Notes: a model not told the origin generated them from the letters alone. Positions 32,410 through 41,879 are shown, numbered from the stretch's first letter. The stretch: DNA of 44,181 bases from Chitinophagaceae bacterium UBA2791 (GCA_002352105.1 DEHV01000050.1:1-44181); one strand, 5' to 3'. Made by a program: numbers and translations.

Positions 32410-34083
32410 ATGACCACATTTGAAGGGTTAGGTTTAGATGCAAGACTGGTTCAGGCGACCGACGCGCTGGGATATACCCAACCCACCCCTATCCAGGAAC
32501 AAGCTATTCCTGTGTTGATCAGCGGTACGAAAGACCTGGTTGGTCTGGCCCAGACGGGGACCGGAAAAACAGCTGCATTTGGACTGCCCTTGCTGCATCT
32601 TATAGACGCGGAAAAAAGAATTCCCCAGGCCCTGATCGTCTGCCCTACCCGGGAATTGTGCATACAGATCGTGAACGAGATGGAATCCTTTAAAAAGTTC
32701 CTTCCCAAGGTATCCATACTGGCGGTTTATGGCGGCACTTCAGTCGGGATGCAGATCCGGGATCTTAAAAGAGGGGTGCAGATCGTTGTAGCCACGCCGG
32801 GCAGGCTGATCGACCTGATCGAAAGAAAGGCCATAGACCTGGGCGAGATCAAATACGTAGTGCTGGACGAAGCGGATGAAATGCTGAACATGGGCTTCCA
32901 GGATGATATTGAATTTATCCTTAAAAACACTCCCCAGAGAGATTCTACCTGGCTGTTCAGCGCTACCATGCCGGCAGAGATACGCAGGGTGAGCAAGAAA
33001 TACATGACAAGTCCCGTGGAGATCACGGTAGGAAAGGTGAACACGGGCAACAAGAACATTGATCACCAGTTTTATGTGACCAATGCCCAGCATCGTTATC
33101 AGACCTTAAAAAGGCTGATCGACTTTAACCCGGGCATCTACGGGATCATCTTTACGCGCACCAAGGCGGACGCCCAGGCGATAGCGGAAAGGCTTACCCG
33201 CGAAGGATATGATATAGACGCGCTTCATGGGGATCTTACCCAGCAGCAGCGCGACAAGGTGATGGGCGATTTCCGGGATAAGGTATTGCAGTTGCTTATC
33301 GCTACCGATGTGGCGGCGCGGGGTATAGACGTGCAGGGCATCACCCATGTGATCAATTACGAGCTGCCCGACGATGTGGAAGTGTATACGCATCGCAGCG
33401 GCCGTACGGGAAGGGCGGGGCTCACGGGCGTTTGTATGTCTATCGTGCACAGCCGGGAAATAGGAAAACTGCGGCAGATCGAAAGAATGGTGCAGGCGCC
33501 CTTTCACAAGGTGGAGATACCCAGCGGCAAGGATGTATGCCGCAAGCAGTTCTTCAATTTCATGGATAAATTATTGCAGGCGGATATCAGCCACGGCGAT
33601 TATGAGACCTATGTGCCTATGCTTGCAGAAAAGTTTGCGGAGATCTCCAAAGAAGAAGTGCTGAAAAGGGTGGCGGCCATGGAGTTCGACCGGTTCCTCA
33701 AATATTATGAAAATGCGGAAGACCTGAATGTCAGGGAAAGGCTCCGCCAACCCTGGGACAGGGATCGCAACGATTCCAGGAGCGATTTCCAGGGCGGTCC
33801 CAATCGCAGAAGGGATAGAAGGGAATACGCCACTGCAAATGGCGATTCTACCAAATTGTTTGTGAACCTCGGCACCAAGGATGGATTTTATAAGGCCAGC
33901 TTTCTCCAGTTTATCCTGGATATGAGCGATCTCAAAAAAGAAGCGCTCGGCAGGATCGATATGAAGGAAATGAACAGTTGGATCGAAGTGGAAAGATCGG
34001 CGGCGCCAAGAATGATCCGCGCCATCGACGGGAAGAACTATAAGGGAAGAAGGATCAGGATGAATGAAGCAAACAGCAGATAA
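32410..34083 (+). CDS. DEAD-box RNA helicase with DbpA-type RNA-binding domain
   Basis: The 557-residue protein has all helicase motifs: Q motif GYTQPTPIQEQ, Walker A AQTGTGKT (47-54), PTRELCIQ, DEAD at 153-156, SAT, and HRSGRTGRAG near 331. A charged linker (about 440-480, RDRNDSRSDFQGG) leads to a C-terminal DbpA-like RNA-binding domain (TKLFVNLGTKDGFYKASFLQ to KGRRIRMN). Such helicases (CsdA/DeaD, DbpA) act in ribosome assembly and cold adaptation. It lies inside the aromatic amino acid cluster, 107 bp after tyrA and 35 bp before the DAHP synthase gene, and probably has its own promoter. Nothing in the sequence links it to aromatic metabolism. Confidence 0.95.
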   Translation: MTTFEGLGLDARLVQATDALGYTQPTPIQEQAIPVLISGTKDLVGLAQTGTGKTAAFGLPLLHLIDAEKRIPQALIVCPTRELCIQIVNEMESFKKFLPKVSILAVYGGTSVGMQIRDLKRGVQIVVATPGRLIDLIERKAIDLGEIKYVVLDEADEMLNMGFQDDIEFILKNTPQRDSTWLFSATMPAEIRRVSKKYMTSPVEITVGKVNTGNKNIDHQFYVTNAQHRYQTLKRLIDFNPGIYGIIFTRTKADAQAIAERLTREGYDIDALHGDLTQQQRDKVMGDFRDKVLQLLIATDVAARGIDVQGITHVINYELPDDVEVYTHRSGRTGRAGLTGVCMSIVHSREIGKLRQIERMVQAPFHKVEIPSGKDVCRKQFFNFMDKLLQADISHGDYETYVPMLAEKFAEISKEEVLKRVAAMEFDRFLKYYENAEDLNVRERLRQPWDRDRNDSRSDFQGGPNRRRDRREYATANGDSTKLFVNLGTKDGFYKASFLQFILDMSDLKKEALGRIDMKEMNSWIEVERSAAPRMIRAIDGKNYKGRRIRMNEANSR

Positions 34084-34118
34084 ATCATTGCAAAATCAAT
34101 CAACACATACTCAAATTT

Positions 34119-35204
34119 ATGGAGCAAGTAGTAAAATCGGCGGCTGCAATAGACCAGGTCTGGTCTAAAAGGCCGATCATTATTTCCGGCCCTTGCAGCG
34201 CAGAGACCGAAGAACAGGTATTGCAAACGGCAACCCGTTTGGCCAATACCGGTAAAATAGATATGCTTCGCGCAGGCATCTGGAAACCCCGTACCCGCCC
34301 CGGAAGCTTTGAGGGCATCGGAACCAAGGGATTGCCCTGGTTGCAACAGGCTAAAAAGCTTACAGGACTGCCTTTGGCTGTTGAAGTGGCTACCGGTAAA
34401 CAGGTGGAAGACGCCCTGCATTTTGATATAGACCTGTTGTGGATCGGCGCCAGAACTACGGTTAATCCGTTCAGCGTGCAGGATGTGGCCGACGCCCTGC
34501 GCGGCGCCAAGGTGCCGGTGCTGATCAAGAACCCGATCAACCCGGATCTTGAACTGTGGATCGGCGCCGTGGAGAGAGTGGCCAAAGCCGGCATTGACCG
34601 GATCGGTCTTATCCATCGCGGCTTCTCTTCCTATGGCAATACCGAATACCGCAATGCGCCGATGTGGCATATGGCCATCGAGATGAAACGCCGTAACCCG
34701 GATATGCTCATCATCAACGACCCTTCCCATATCTGCGGCAGAAGAGATATTTTGTTGGATGTGGCGCAGAAAGCGATAGACCTGGATTTTGACGGGCTGA
34801 TGATAGAGAGTCATATTGATCCCGACAATGCCTGGAGCGACGCCAAGCAGCAGGTTACGCCCGAACGCCTCGCCGAAATGATCGACGCGATCATCTGGCG
34901 TAAGGAAGATACCAATTCTGAAGCCTTCCACATGGCCCTGGAAAAGCTGCGCCAGCAGATCAATCACCTGGACGATGAACTGATCCAGTTGCTGGGACAG
35001 CGCATGAAGATCGCCGATAAGATAGGCGAGTTCAAAAAAAACAACAATATCACCATCCTGCAGACCAACCGCTGGAATGAGATCCTGGACAGGGCTGTTC
35101 AAAAAGGAGATAAGCTGGGCCTGACCCGCGAATTCATCACCAAATATTTCGACGCGGTTCATATGGAGAGCATCAATCACCAGAACCGTATCATGAATTC
35201 TTAA
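34119..35204 (+). CDS. Bifunctional DAHP synthase / chorismate mutase
   Basis: The 361-residue fusion joins the first shikimate step to the branch step leading to prephenate. Residues 1-260 are a type I-beta DAHP synthase with GPCSAE (24-29), the phosphoenolpyruvate-binding RAGIWKPRTRPGSFEGIG and NDPSHICGRRD. Residues 268-361 are an AroQ-type chorismate mutase (LEKLRQQINHLDDELIQLLG, with Arg277, Asp284 and Arg294 typical of the active site). The same fusion is known in Bacteroidota, for example Prevotella, where prephenate inhibits the synthase through the mutase domain; similar control is likely. This explains why PheA here has no mutase domain. It starts 35 bp after the helicase gene, without a visible promoter, and aroB follows 7 bp after its stop. 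Confidence 0.95.
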   Translation: MEQVVKSAAAIDQVWSKRPIIISGPCSAETEEQVLQTATRLANTGKIDMLRAGIWKPRTRPGSFEGIGTKGLPWLQQAKKLTGLPLAVEVATGKQVEDALHFDIDLLWIGARTTVNPFSVQDVADALRGAKVPVLIKNPINPDLELWIGAVERVAKAGIDRIGLIHRGFSSYGNTEYRNAPMWHMAIEMKRRNPDMLIINDPSHICGRRDILLDVAQKAIDLDFDGLMIESHIDPDNAWSDAKQQVTPERLAEMIDAIIWRKEDTNSEAFHMALEKLRQQINHLDDELIQLLGQRMKIADKIGEFKKNNNITILQTNRWNEILDRAVQKGDKLGLTREFITKYFDAVHMESINHQNRIMNS

Positions 35205-35211
35205 GGGGGCG

Positions 35212-36231
35212 ATGAAAAAAAACAAGTATGCATTTTCCCGGCAGACCGTCGCTTATTATTTTGACGCGTCTTTCAGCTATTTGAAAGAACTGGTCGACCC
35301 GGGGCATTCGGTGATCGTTACCGACAGGAATATTTACGAGCTGCACAAAAGCAAACTCTCAAAGTGGAAAACGATCGTGCTGCCCCCCGGCGAAGCATTC
35401 AAAACGCAGGCTACCGTGGATTCGGTGATCGGGCAGTTGATCGAAATGAACACCGATAGGAGATCCTGCCTGGTGGGCGTAGGGGGAGGAGTGGTAACCG
35501 ATATTACGGGATATGCGGCTTCCGTGTATATGCGGGGCATCCGCTTCGGATTTGCGCCGACCTCCCTGCTGGCGATGGTGGACGCATCCATAGGAGGAAA
35601 AAATGGAGTGGATGTGGGCCTGTATAAGAACCTGGTAGGGGCGATCAATCAGCCTGATTTTTTACTGTTTGACCCTTCTCTGCTGAAAACCCTTCCGGGG
35701 AATGAATGGGTGAACGGATTCGCAGAGGTCATCAAACATGCCTGTATCAAAGACGCCCGGTTATTTAAGGAGCTGGAGCAGCATAACGTTCGCGCATATG
35801 CTAAAAACAAGCAGGCGCTTTCCGGGCTTGTCCGCAGGAATGCCATTATTAAAACCAAAGTGGTCTTGGCCGATGAATTTGAGAGCGGCGAGAGAAAGCT
35901 ATTGAACTTTGGCCATACCTGGGGACATGCGATTGAAAATAAATACGGTCTTTCACATGGTCACGCGGTTGCCCTCGGTATGGTAGTCGCCTGCCGGTTA
36001 TCGGAAAAATTATGCGGTTTCAGGCATACAGAGAGAGTGATCGGGCTGCTGGAAAGATATGGATTGCCGACCGCGGGGGATTTTGATAAACAACAAACCT
36101 TCGCCGCGTTGAAGATGGATAAGAAAAAAGTGAAGAGTTCCATGAACTATGTATTGCTCAGCGATATCGGCAAATCGCTGACAAAATCCATCCCCATGGA
36201 TAAGCTGGAAAAACTGATTGATTCATTATAA
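35212..36231 (+). CDS. aroB: 3-dehydroquinate synthase
   Basis: The 339-residue enzyme converts DAHP to 3-dehydroquinate. The NAD-binding loop reads GVGGGVVTDITGYAAS (89-104), followed by FAPTSLLAMVDASIGGKNGVD. The zinc ligands are E172 (GFAEVIKHA), H235 (FGHTWGHA) and H251 (SHGHAVALGM), with the same 16-residue spacing between the two histidines as in known enzymes. A GGGGG stretch 3-7 bp before the ATG may serve as a ribosome site. It lies 7 bp after the DAHP synthase stop and 37 bp before the aroA start. Confidence 0.95.
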   Translation: MKKNKYAFSRQTVAYYFDASFSYLKELVDPGHSVIVTDRNIYELHKSKLSKWKTIVLPPGEAFKTQATVDSVIGQLIEMNTDRRSCLVGVGGGVVTDITGYAASVYMRGIRFGFAPTSLLAMVDASIGGKNGVDVGLYKNLVGAINQPDFLLFDPSLLKTLPGNEWVNGFAEVIKHACIKDARLFKELEQHNVRAYAKNKQALSGLVRRNAIIKTKVVLADEFESGERKLLNFGHTWGHAIENKYGLSHGHAVALGMVVACRLSEKLCGFRHTERVIGLLERYGLPTAGDFDKQQTFAALKMDKKKVKSSMNYVLLSDIGKSLTKSIPMDKLEKLIDSL

Positions 36232-36268
36232 AAAGAATGATCCCGGCGACGGGTTATATGCAGAGATT

Positions 36269-37555
36269 ATGGTAGCAACCGTTCAACCTTCGCTTGTTCA
36301 GGGAGTCCTCCGGGCGCCGGCGTCTAAAAGCTCCATGCAGCGCGCCTGCGCGGCGGCCCTGCTAAGCAATGGCGCGTCCGTGATACGGAATCCCGGCGTT
36401 TCCAACGACGATCTGGCGGCATTGGAGGTTATCCGGGTATTGGGCGCAAGAGTTGTCAGCCAAAACAGGGACAGCATCACCATTGAGAGTTCGGGCGTTC
36501 AACCCATTGCTTCCTCGATGAATTGCGGGGAAGCCGGGCTGGGCTTACGCATGTTCGCGCCGATAGCCGCCTTAAGCGATAAGGAGATAACGATAAACGG
36601 AAGCGGCAGCCTGTTGAAAAGACCCATGCATTTTTTTGATGAGATATTTCCTTCGCTGGGTATTCGTATCGAATCCCGGGGCGGCTATCTGCCCTTGCGT
36701 ATCCGGGGACCGCTCCGCCCCGCCGATATTGAGATCGACGGCTCGCTGAGCTCCCAGTTCCTGACGGGACTGCTTATGGCTTATGCAGCGTCGGGAAGCC
36801 ATGATGCGAGTATAAAAGTAAAAGACCTTAAAAGCAAGCCCTATATTGATCTGACGCTGCAGGTGATGAAACATTTCGGCGTGGCCGTTGAACATGAGAA
36901 CTACGAGATCTTTCATTTCAAGGCGCGCGCGGAGAAAGGGTTTACGCCTGCCGTCTATACGGTGGAAGGCGATTGGAGCGGGGGCGCCTTCCTGTTGGCC
37001 GCCGGAGCTGTTGCCGGGCCTGTTTCCGTGAAGGGGCTGAGCTTTGCCTCCACCCAGGCCGATAAAGCGATCATGGAGGCCTTGCATCGTTGCGGCGCTA
37101 TCGTTTCCACGGATAACGACCGGATAGATATTCGCCCGGCGGCGCTGAAAGCTTTTGAATTTGACGCGACGGATTGCCCCGACCTGTTCCCGCCCCTGGT
37201 TGCCCTGGCGGCCTATTGCGACGGGAATACGCTTATCCGGGGAACCAGCCGGCTGACGCACAAGGAGAGTAACCGGGCGCTTACCTTGCAGGAGGAGTTT
37301 GGTAAAATGGGATTGACCATCGACCTGGAAGGCGATACCATGAAAGTGCAGGGAGGAAAGGGGTTGTCAGGCGCGGTTGTCCATTCCCGTCATGACCATC
37401 GCATTGCCATGGCTTGCGCCGTCTCCGCCTTACGCGCGAGCGGCGATACGGTCATCGAAGTAGCAGAAGCGGTGGATAAATCGTACCCCCGGTTTTATGA
37501 TGATCTTCAATCTCTCGGAGCGGCCGTATCTTTACGGGAAGAGAGCGGAGAATGA
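36269..37555 (+). CDS. aroA: 5-enolpyruvylshikimate-3-phosphate synthase
   Basis: From the ATG at 36269 the protein has 428 residues. A TTG-started extension overlapping aroB carries no conserved sequence and was rejected. Visible motifs are the substrate lysine/serine region LRAPASKSSMQRACAAALL, NCGEAGLGLRMFAPIAAL in place of the usual GNSGTTMR, IDGSLSSQFLTGLLMA, the catalytic aspartate region TDCPDLFPPLVALA, and HDHRIAMACAV near the end. It transfers enolpyruvate to shikimate-3-phosphate. The divergent GEAGLGLRMF motif is seen in a class of EPSP synthases that differs from the E. coli type. It belongs to the DAHP synthase-aroB-aroA-aroC run. Confidence 0.94.
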   Translation: MVATVQPSLVQGVLRAPASKSSMQRACAAALLSNGASVIRNPGVSNDDLAALEVIRVLGARVVSQNRDSITIESSGVQPIASSMNCGEAGLGLRMFAPIAALSDKEITINGSGSLLKRPMHFFDEIFPSLGIRIESRGGYLPLRIRGPLRPADIEIDGSLSSQFLTGLLMAYAASGSHDASIKVKDLKSKPYIDLTLQVMKHFGVAVEHENYEIFHFKARAEKGFTPAVYTVEGDWSGGAFLLAAGAVAGPVSVKGLSFASTQADKAIMEALHRCGAIVSTDNDRIDIRPAALKAFEFDATDCPDLFPPLVALAAYCDGNTLIRGTSRLTHKESNRALTLQEEFGKMGLTIDLEGDTMKVQGGKGLSGAVVHSRHDHRIAMACAVSALRASGDTVIEVAEAVDKSYPRFYDDLQSLGAAVSLREESGE

Positions 37556-37612
37556 ACGAAGCGTTATCCCCGGATACCGCTCAGTATAAAGAACATATAA
37601 AATTAAACAGCC

Positions 37613-38629
37613 TTGAATTCTATCGGACGGATATTCCGCATTTCTATTTTCGGCGAATCTCATGGAGAAAGCGTAGGGATCAATATCGACGGGTGTCCCG
37701 CGGGGCTTCTCCTGAGCGTGGATGATTTCCTTACGGACATCGAAAGACGAAAAGGTGGCAGCCAGAAAGGGACCACGCCGCGTAAGGAAGATGATCTCCC
37801 TATTTTTAAAAGCGGGATATTCAATAATAAGACCACCGGCGCGCCGATCGTCATTTTATTTGAAAACAAGAACACGCGCTCGGGCGATTATGAAAAACAA
37901 AGAGCCGTTCCCCGCCCCGGTCATGCCGACCTGGTCGCGTCCCAGAAATTCGGGGGCTTTGAGGATTTCCGCGGCGGCGGTCATTTCAGCGGCCGGCTGA
38001 CGGTGGCGCTGGTTGCGGCCGGGGTGGTGGCTAAAAAGCTTTTAGCGCATACGCAACGCGCTGCCGGCATAAAGGTCTCCGCCTCCATACTGGAGATCGG
38101 GGGAGAATCCGACCTCGAAAAAGGATTGCAGAAAGCGATAGACGCCAAAGATTCCATAGGAGGCATCGTCGAATGCCGCGTTCAAGGTTTGCCCGCCGGT
38201 TTGGGAGAACCGTTCTTTGATTCCGCGGAATCATTGATCAGCCATGCCGTATTTGCGATACCGGCTGTTAGGGGAATTGAATTTGGGACCGGTTTCGAGG
38301 CGGCAAAAATGTTTGGATCCGCACACAATGATGCCATAGAGAACAGGGATGGCAAGACCCTTACCAATCATGCCGGGGGCGTTGTGGGAGGTATTACTAA
38401 CGGGAACGAACTGGTATTCAGGATCGCGATAAAACCTACTTCTTCCACGCCCAAGGAACAGCAGACGCTTAACCGCGAGACCGGAGCCATAGAACCCTTT
38501 TCCGTTAAGGGCCGTCACGACCTGTGCATAGCGCTCCGGGTTCCCGTTGTACTGGAGGCGGTAACGGCCATAACGCTGGCGGATATGTTGCTGCTGGAAC
38601 AATTTCTTCCAAGGGTTATTGGTCGCTAA
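37613..38629 (+). CDS. aroC: Chorismate synthase
   Basis: The 338-residue frame starts at TTG (37613); no ATG is nearby and the product begins with the expected NSIGRIFRISIFGESHGESVGI. Further motifs are GCPAGLLLSVDDF, RRKGGSQKGTTPRKEDD, RPGHADLVASQKFGGFEDFRGGGHFSGR and a C-terminal RHDLCIALRVPVVLEAV. It uses reduced FMN to convert EPSP to chorismate, completing the shikimate path. The protein is a little shorter than the usual 350-390 residues. A TTG start may limit its expression relative to aroA, from which it is separated by 57 bp. It closes the plus-strand aromatic cluster. Confidence 0.93.
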   Translation: MNSIGRIFRISIFGESHGESVGINIDGCPAGLLLSVDDFLTDIERRKGGSQKGTTPRKEDDLPIFKSGIFNNKTTGAPIVILFENKNTRSGDYEKQRAVPRPGHADLVASQKFGGFEDFRGGGHFSGRLTVALVAAGVVAKKLLAHTQRAAGIKVSASILEIGGESDLEKGLQKAIDAKDSIGGIVECRVQGLPAGLGEPFFDSAESLISHAVFAIPAVRGIEFGTGFEAAKMFGSAHNDAIENRDGKTLTNHAGGVVGGITNGNELVFRIAIKPTSSTPKEQQTLNRETGAIEPFSVKGRHDLCIALRVPVVLEAVTAITLADMLLLEQFLPRVIGR

Positions 38630-38835
38630 TAAAGGTCTGTTTAAACCGTTTCTTCTGAAAGTATGCAGGGCGAACCTGGGCCCTGCCGCGGCAAGCATAG
38701 CTGTTATCGGCGTTTGTGAAAAAGAAAAAGCTTCCCAAAGCAATGAATACGCTGGTTCTGCCAACAATTTTTCGGAGAACCCCTGAATATCGCGCTTGTC
38801 GTTTGGTTATTTCTGTTATAATGTTCCGGAGCGGT

Positions 38836-39567
38836 TCAATCTTTCTTTAGCGCCTTGCTTAGTTTTTCATGGTCGATGTCGAGGTTTTCATAGCGCTGAT
38901 CGTCGGGCCATGAATAATGCCACCATTCGGTCGGGAACTGGATGAAGCCGTGCTTCTCCATAATGCCCCGCAACAATTTCCGGTTGGCGGCGGCTTCAGC
39001 AGAGAGCCCGGTATAATCCGGGTGCGCGACTTCCGTGAAGTTGTCAAAATCGGTCCCGAAATCGAGTTCCTTTCCAGTGGCGCTATCTACCAGGGTCATG
39101 TCAATGGCCAACCCCCGGTTATGAAAAGAGCCCTTTGAAGGGTGGGCGACAAAGTTCTCGTCCTTCACCAGTTCCCAGAAGACAATACTGGTTCTATGAG
39201 GTCTGTAAGCGTCCCAGACCTTTATTTTGAGTCCGCGGCTGTTCAGCTCTTCCGCGGCGCGGGCAAGCGCCAGGGCAGGTTGTTTTCTTAAGAAAGTATG
39301 GCTGGTCTTTTTCGGGTATAGCCTTTTGTTAGTAAAATTATTTTTGCCGGCATAGCGGAGTTCATAAATGATATCGGGGATAACCGATCTCAGGGATATC
39401 ATTTCTTTATCGGGGTTTTCCCGGACAGAAGCCAGGTATCCTTCAATGATAGAGATGAATGGCAGATCCTCAGTGACATAGGGGCGTTGCGCTTGTGGCG
39501 CATAAAAAATACACAGGCAAATAAGAAGAGCCCCGGTCCGGGTCAGGCATGATAACTGTATATTCAT
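38836..39567 (-). CDS. VanX/DdpX-type D-Ala-D-Ala dipeptidase (M15D), exported
   Basis: The 243-residue protein has a signal peptide ending APQAQ (residues 22-27). The M15D zinc and catalytic residues are all present: H149 and D156 in SFHNRGLAIDMTLVD, E214 and H217 in TEWWHYSW. The spacing (7, then 58, then 3) is identical to VanX, whose residues are 116, 123, 181 and 184. R71 in YELRYAG and the VWDAYRPHRTS segment complete the site. Enzymes of this type hydrolyse D-Ala-D-Ala. Being exported, this one more likely takes part in peptidoglycan turnover or nutrition than in cytoplasmic vancomycin resistance; no vanH or vanA is nearby. It is divergent from the L,D-transpeptidase gene. Confidence 0.92.
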   Translation of the reverse strand: MNIQLSCLTRTGALLICLCIFYAPQAQRPYVTEDLPFISIIEGYLASVRENPDKEMISLRSVIPDIIYELRYAGKNNFTNKRLYPKKTSHTFLRKQPALALARAAEELNSRGLKIKVWDAYRPHRTSIVFWELVKDENFVAHPSKGSFHNRGLAIDMTLVDSATGKELDFGTDFDNFTEVAHPDYTGLSAEAAANRKLLRGIMEKHGFIQFPTEWWHYSWPDDQRYENLDIDHEKLSKALKKD

Positions 39568-39788
39568 CGATAATGCTTGTGCTGAAGTAAAATAAAGGGA
39601 AGGTATACCTTTTCTTATGCATTACTATGCAAAATGCGCTGAAAATGCTTATTTTTCGAAACCTTTTACTATTTTGACAAAATGGCGGCACAGAACTTAT
39701 TTAACCGTTTAAGAAGCAGGAGTCTCTGTTTTTGCGGCGCCCCAACAAGAGTTGGGCAGGCTTTATTCACAGTCATTAAGCAATACAT

Positions 39789-41441
39789 ATGAAATGTTTA
39801 AATGGAATTTTGCTGGGGGCTGTTTTGTCGCTTGCCGCTTTCTCCTCGTGTAAGGAAAAAAAACCGGGGGAAAAGGATATTGTAGTGAAACCCGAATTGT
39901 TGGAAGACCGGGTGCGCCGGAACCTCCAGGAGCTTCTGCATTATGCGGAGGGGCATGGCAATAAAATGGACGACAGCCTGCTGCTGAACGCTATGGGTAT
40001 GCTGAAGTTTGCCTATGAAGAAAACGGGTATACGGCATTATGGTCCGGCAACGGGGCATGGTTTCCCCAGGGTAGCGCAGTTTACCGGTTTATCAGGGAG
40101 TCAAAGAACTATGGTTTGTTCCCGGAAGATTATCATTTTGGATATCTATCGTCAATATATGACCGATTACTGACGGATTCGCTTTCGCAGCGAGACGCCG
40201 CTTTATGGTCGCGGGCCGACCTGGCGCTTACGGATGCAACGCTGCTTATTGCCCGGCACCTGAAAAGAGGCCGGCTGCCTTATGATAGCCTGACTTCGCG
40301 GATCGATACCGCGCTGGATGAAAAATTCTATTTACAGACGTTAAGGCAGGTCAGTTTGGCAAATAATGTGGATTCTGTTTTTCAGCGGCTGGAGCCCGCG
40401 CATACGGATTACCGGGCGTTGAGATCGGTTATCAAAGGTTTCCTGGATACGGCAGATTTCACTTCCTATACCTATCTTCCTTATCCCATAAACGATACGG
40501 CGGCTTTTTATAGCTTATTGCAGAGACGGTTACTCGAACTGAATATCGCCGATTCGAGTTTCCGCGCAGGCGACACGACAGGCCTGGCGAAAATGATAGC
40601 GGGTTTTCAGAAGTCTCGTGACATAAAGCCTTCCGGAAAGATCAATGAACCTACCGTTATTAACCTTAATAATAGCGATACTGAGAAGTTCAGGCGTATT
40701 GCGATCACGTTGGATAAGTTCAAACTGCTTCCTGATAGCATGCCGGAGACCTATGTATGGGTAAATCTTCCGGCATTCCAGCTAAAAGTGGTTGATGCGG
40801 ATACGATTGCGTTACAGTCGAAAATTATCGTGGGCGCGCCTAAAACAAGAACTCCCCTGCTCAGTTCGGAGATATCCAATTTTATTACCTATCCCCAGTG
40901 GACGGTTCCTTACAGCATCGTTTTTAATGAAATGCTTCCACAGATAAAAAAGGATATTAATTATCTCCATAAGCAAAATCTGATGGTGGTAGACAAGTAC
41001 GATAGCGTGATCGATCCGGCAACGATAGACTGGTCTACCCTTAATAAGAATAAATTTCCTTACCAGATACGACAACGGGAAGGCGATGATAATTCGCTTG
41101 GGGTGTTAAAGTTCAATTTCCGAAATCCGTATTCGGTTTACCTCCACGATACCAATGCGCGATGGTTGTTTAGCCGGTCGTACCGGGCGCTTAGCCATGG
41201 CTGTGTGAGGGTGCAGAGCTGGAAATCGCTTGCCAATTTTTTGGTTAGAAACGACACCATAAAATATCCTGCCGACACGTTAACCAATTGGATCGCCCGC
41301 CAGGAGAAGCATGTGGTATCGGGATTTAAGAAGGTTCCCATATTTATACGCTATTATACCTGCGAGGGCAAGGGAGAGAAGCTGATTTTCCATGATGATA
41401 TCTACGCGGAAGACAAGATGTTGGCGGAAAAGTATTTTTGA
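39789..41441 (+). CDS. L,D-transpeptidase (YcbB/LdtD-like) lipoprotein
   Basis: The 550-residue protein has a lipobox with the cysteine at 21 (AAFSSCKEKK). A helical domain (30-260) is followed by a peptidoglycan-binding-like segment (MIAGFQKSRDIKPSGKINEPTV) and the YkuD catalytic domain (about 315-510). The catalytic motif is HDTNARWLFSRSYRALSHGCVRVQ, with H470 and C472. YcbB-type enzymes form 3-3 cross-links in peptidoglycan and are resistant to most beta-lactams. An rlpA-like gene follows after 15 bp and is probably in the same operon; the divergent gene is a D-Ala-D-Ala dipeptidase, which fits a peptidoglycan remodelling group. A 6-bp hairpin (39741-39756) lies in the leader. Confidence 0.93.
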   Translation: MKCLNGILLGAVLSLAAFSSCKEKKPGEKDIVVKPELLEDRVRRNLQELLHYAEGHGNKMDDSLLLNAMGMLKFAYEENGYTALWSGNGAWFPQGSAVYRFIRESKNYGLFPEDYHFGYLSSIYDRLLTDSLSQRDAALWSRADLALTDATLLIARHLKRGRLPYDSLTSRIDTALDEKFYLQTLRQVSLANNVDSVFQRLEPAHTDYRALRSVIKGFLDTADFTSYTYLPYPINDTAAFYSLLQRRLLELNIADSSFRAGDTTGLAKMIAGFQKSRDIKPSGKINEPTVINLNNSDTEKFRRIAITLDKFKLLPDSMPETYVWVNLPAFQLKVVDADTIALQSKIIVGAPKTRTPLLSSEISNFITYPQWTVPYSIVFNEMLPQIKKDINYLHKQNLMVVDKYDSVIDPATIDWSTLNKNKFPYQIRQREGDDNSLGVLKFNFRNPYSVYLHDTNARWLFSRSYRALSHGCVRVQSWKSLANFLVRNDTIKYPADTLTNWIARQEKHVVSGFKKVPIFIRYYTCEGKGEKLIFHDDIYAEDKMLAEKYF

Positions 41442-41456
41442 GAAAATCCATTATCT

Positions 41457-41879
41457 ATGAAACGGGTTTTATTGGCCATGATCCTTCTATTTCAGGGAGG
41501 AGTTTTGTTACGCGCTCAACCGGTCGGCGACAGCGTTCTGGATATTAAGAATAAAAAGATTCCCGTAAAACAGATCGGCGTGGCAAGTTATTATCATTCA
41601 AAGTTTCAGGGTAGAAAAACCGCCAGCGGGGAAAAATATGACGAGAAAAAGATGACGGCGGCGCATAATCGTCTTCCATTAGGAACCCGGATCAGGGTCG
41701 TCAACCTGATGAATCAGCGATCGGTGGTCGTCAGGGTTAACGACAGGATGCATCATAAAAACAAACGATTGGTCGATTTGAGCCGGGCGGCGGCCAGCAA
41801 ACTGGGATATATCGGGAGGGGGCTTGCCAAGGTAAGCGTGGAAGTCTTACCGAAGGACCATAAGCAGAATGATCGTTAG
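41457..41879 (+). CDS. rlpA: RlpA-family double-psi beta-barrel protein
   Basis: The 140-residue protein has a signal peptide ending near LRAQ and a single RlpA/DPBB domain (41-133): GVASYYHSKFQGRKTASGEKYD, MTAAHNRLPLGTRIRVVNL, VVVRVNDRMHHKNKRLVDLSRAAASKLG. The catalytic-type aspartate in VNDR and the LVDLS motif are present. RlpA proteins cleave glycan strands lacking stem peptides, at septa. This one has no lipobox and no SPOR domain, so it is a short periplasmic form. The spacing of 15 bp after the L,D-transpeptidase gene suggests a shared transcript. Confidence 0.9.
   Translation: MKRVLLAMILLFQGGVLLRAQPVGDSVLDIKNKKIPVKQIGVASYYHSKFQGRKTASGEKYDEKKMTAAHNRLPLGTRIRVVNLMNQRSVVVRVNDRMHHKNKRLVDLSRAAASKLGYIGRGLAKVSVEVLPKDHKQNDR

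Noticed and set aside
32303..32413. 36-codon basic frame between tyrA and the helicase gene
   Set aside because: It crosses the -7 element TACCTTTG and its Lys/Arg content follows from A-rich DNA; I take it as untranslated leader.
39763..39775. TTATTCACA before the L,D-transpeptidase gene as a DnaA box
   Set aside because: It is a single occurrence without other boxes or a gene-free AT-rich region, so it is probably chance; it also shows that single matches in the origin candidate carry little weight without the cluster.
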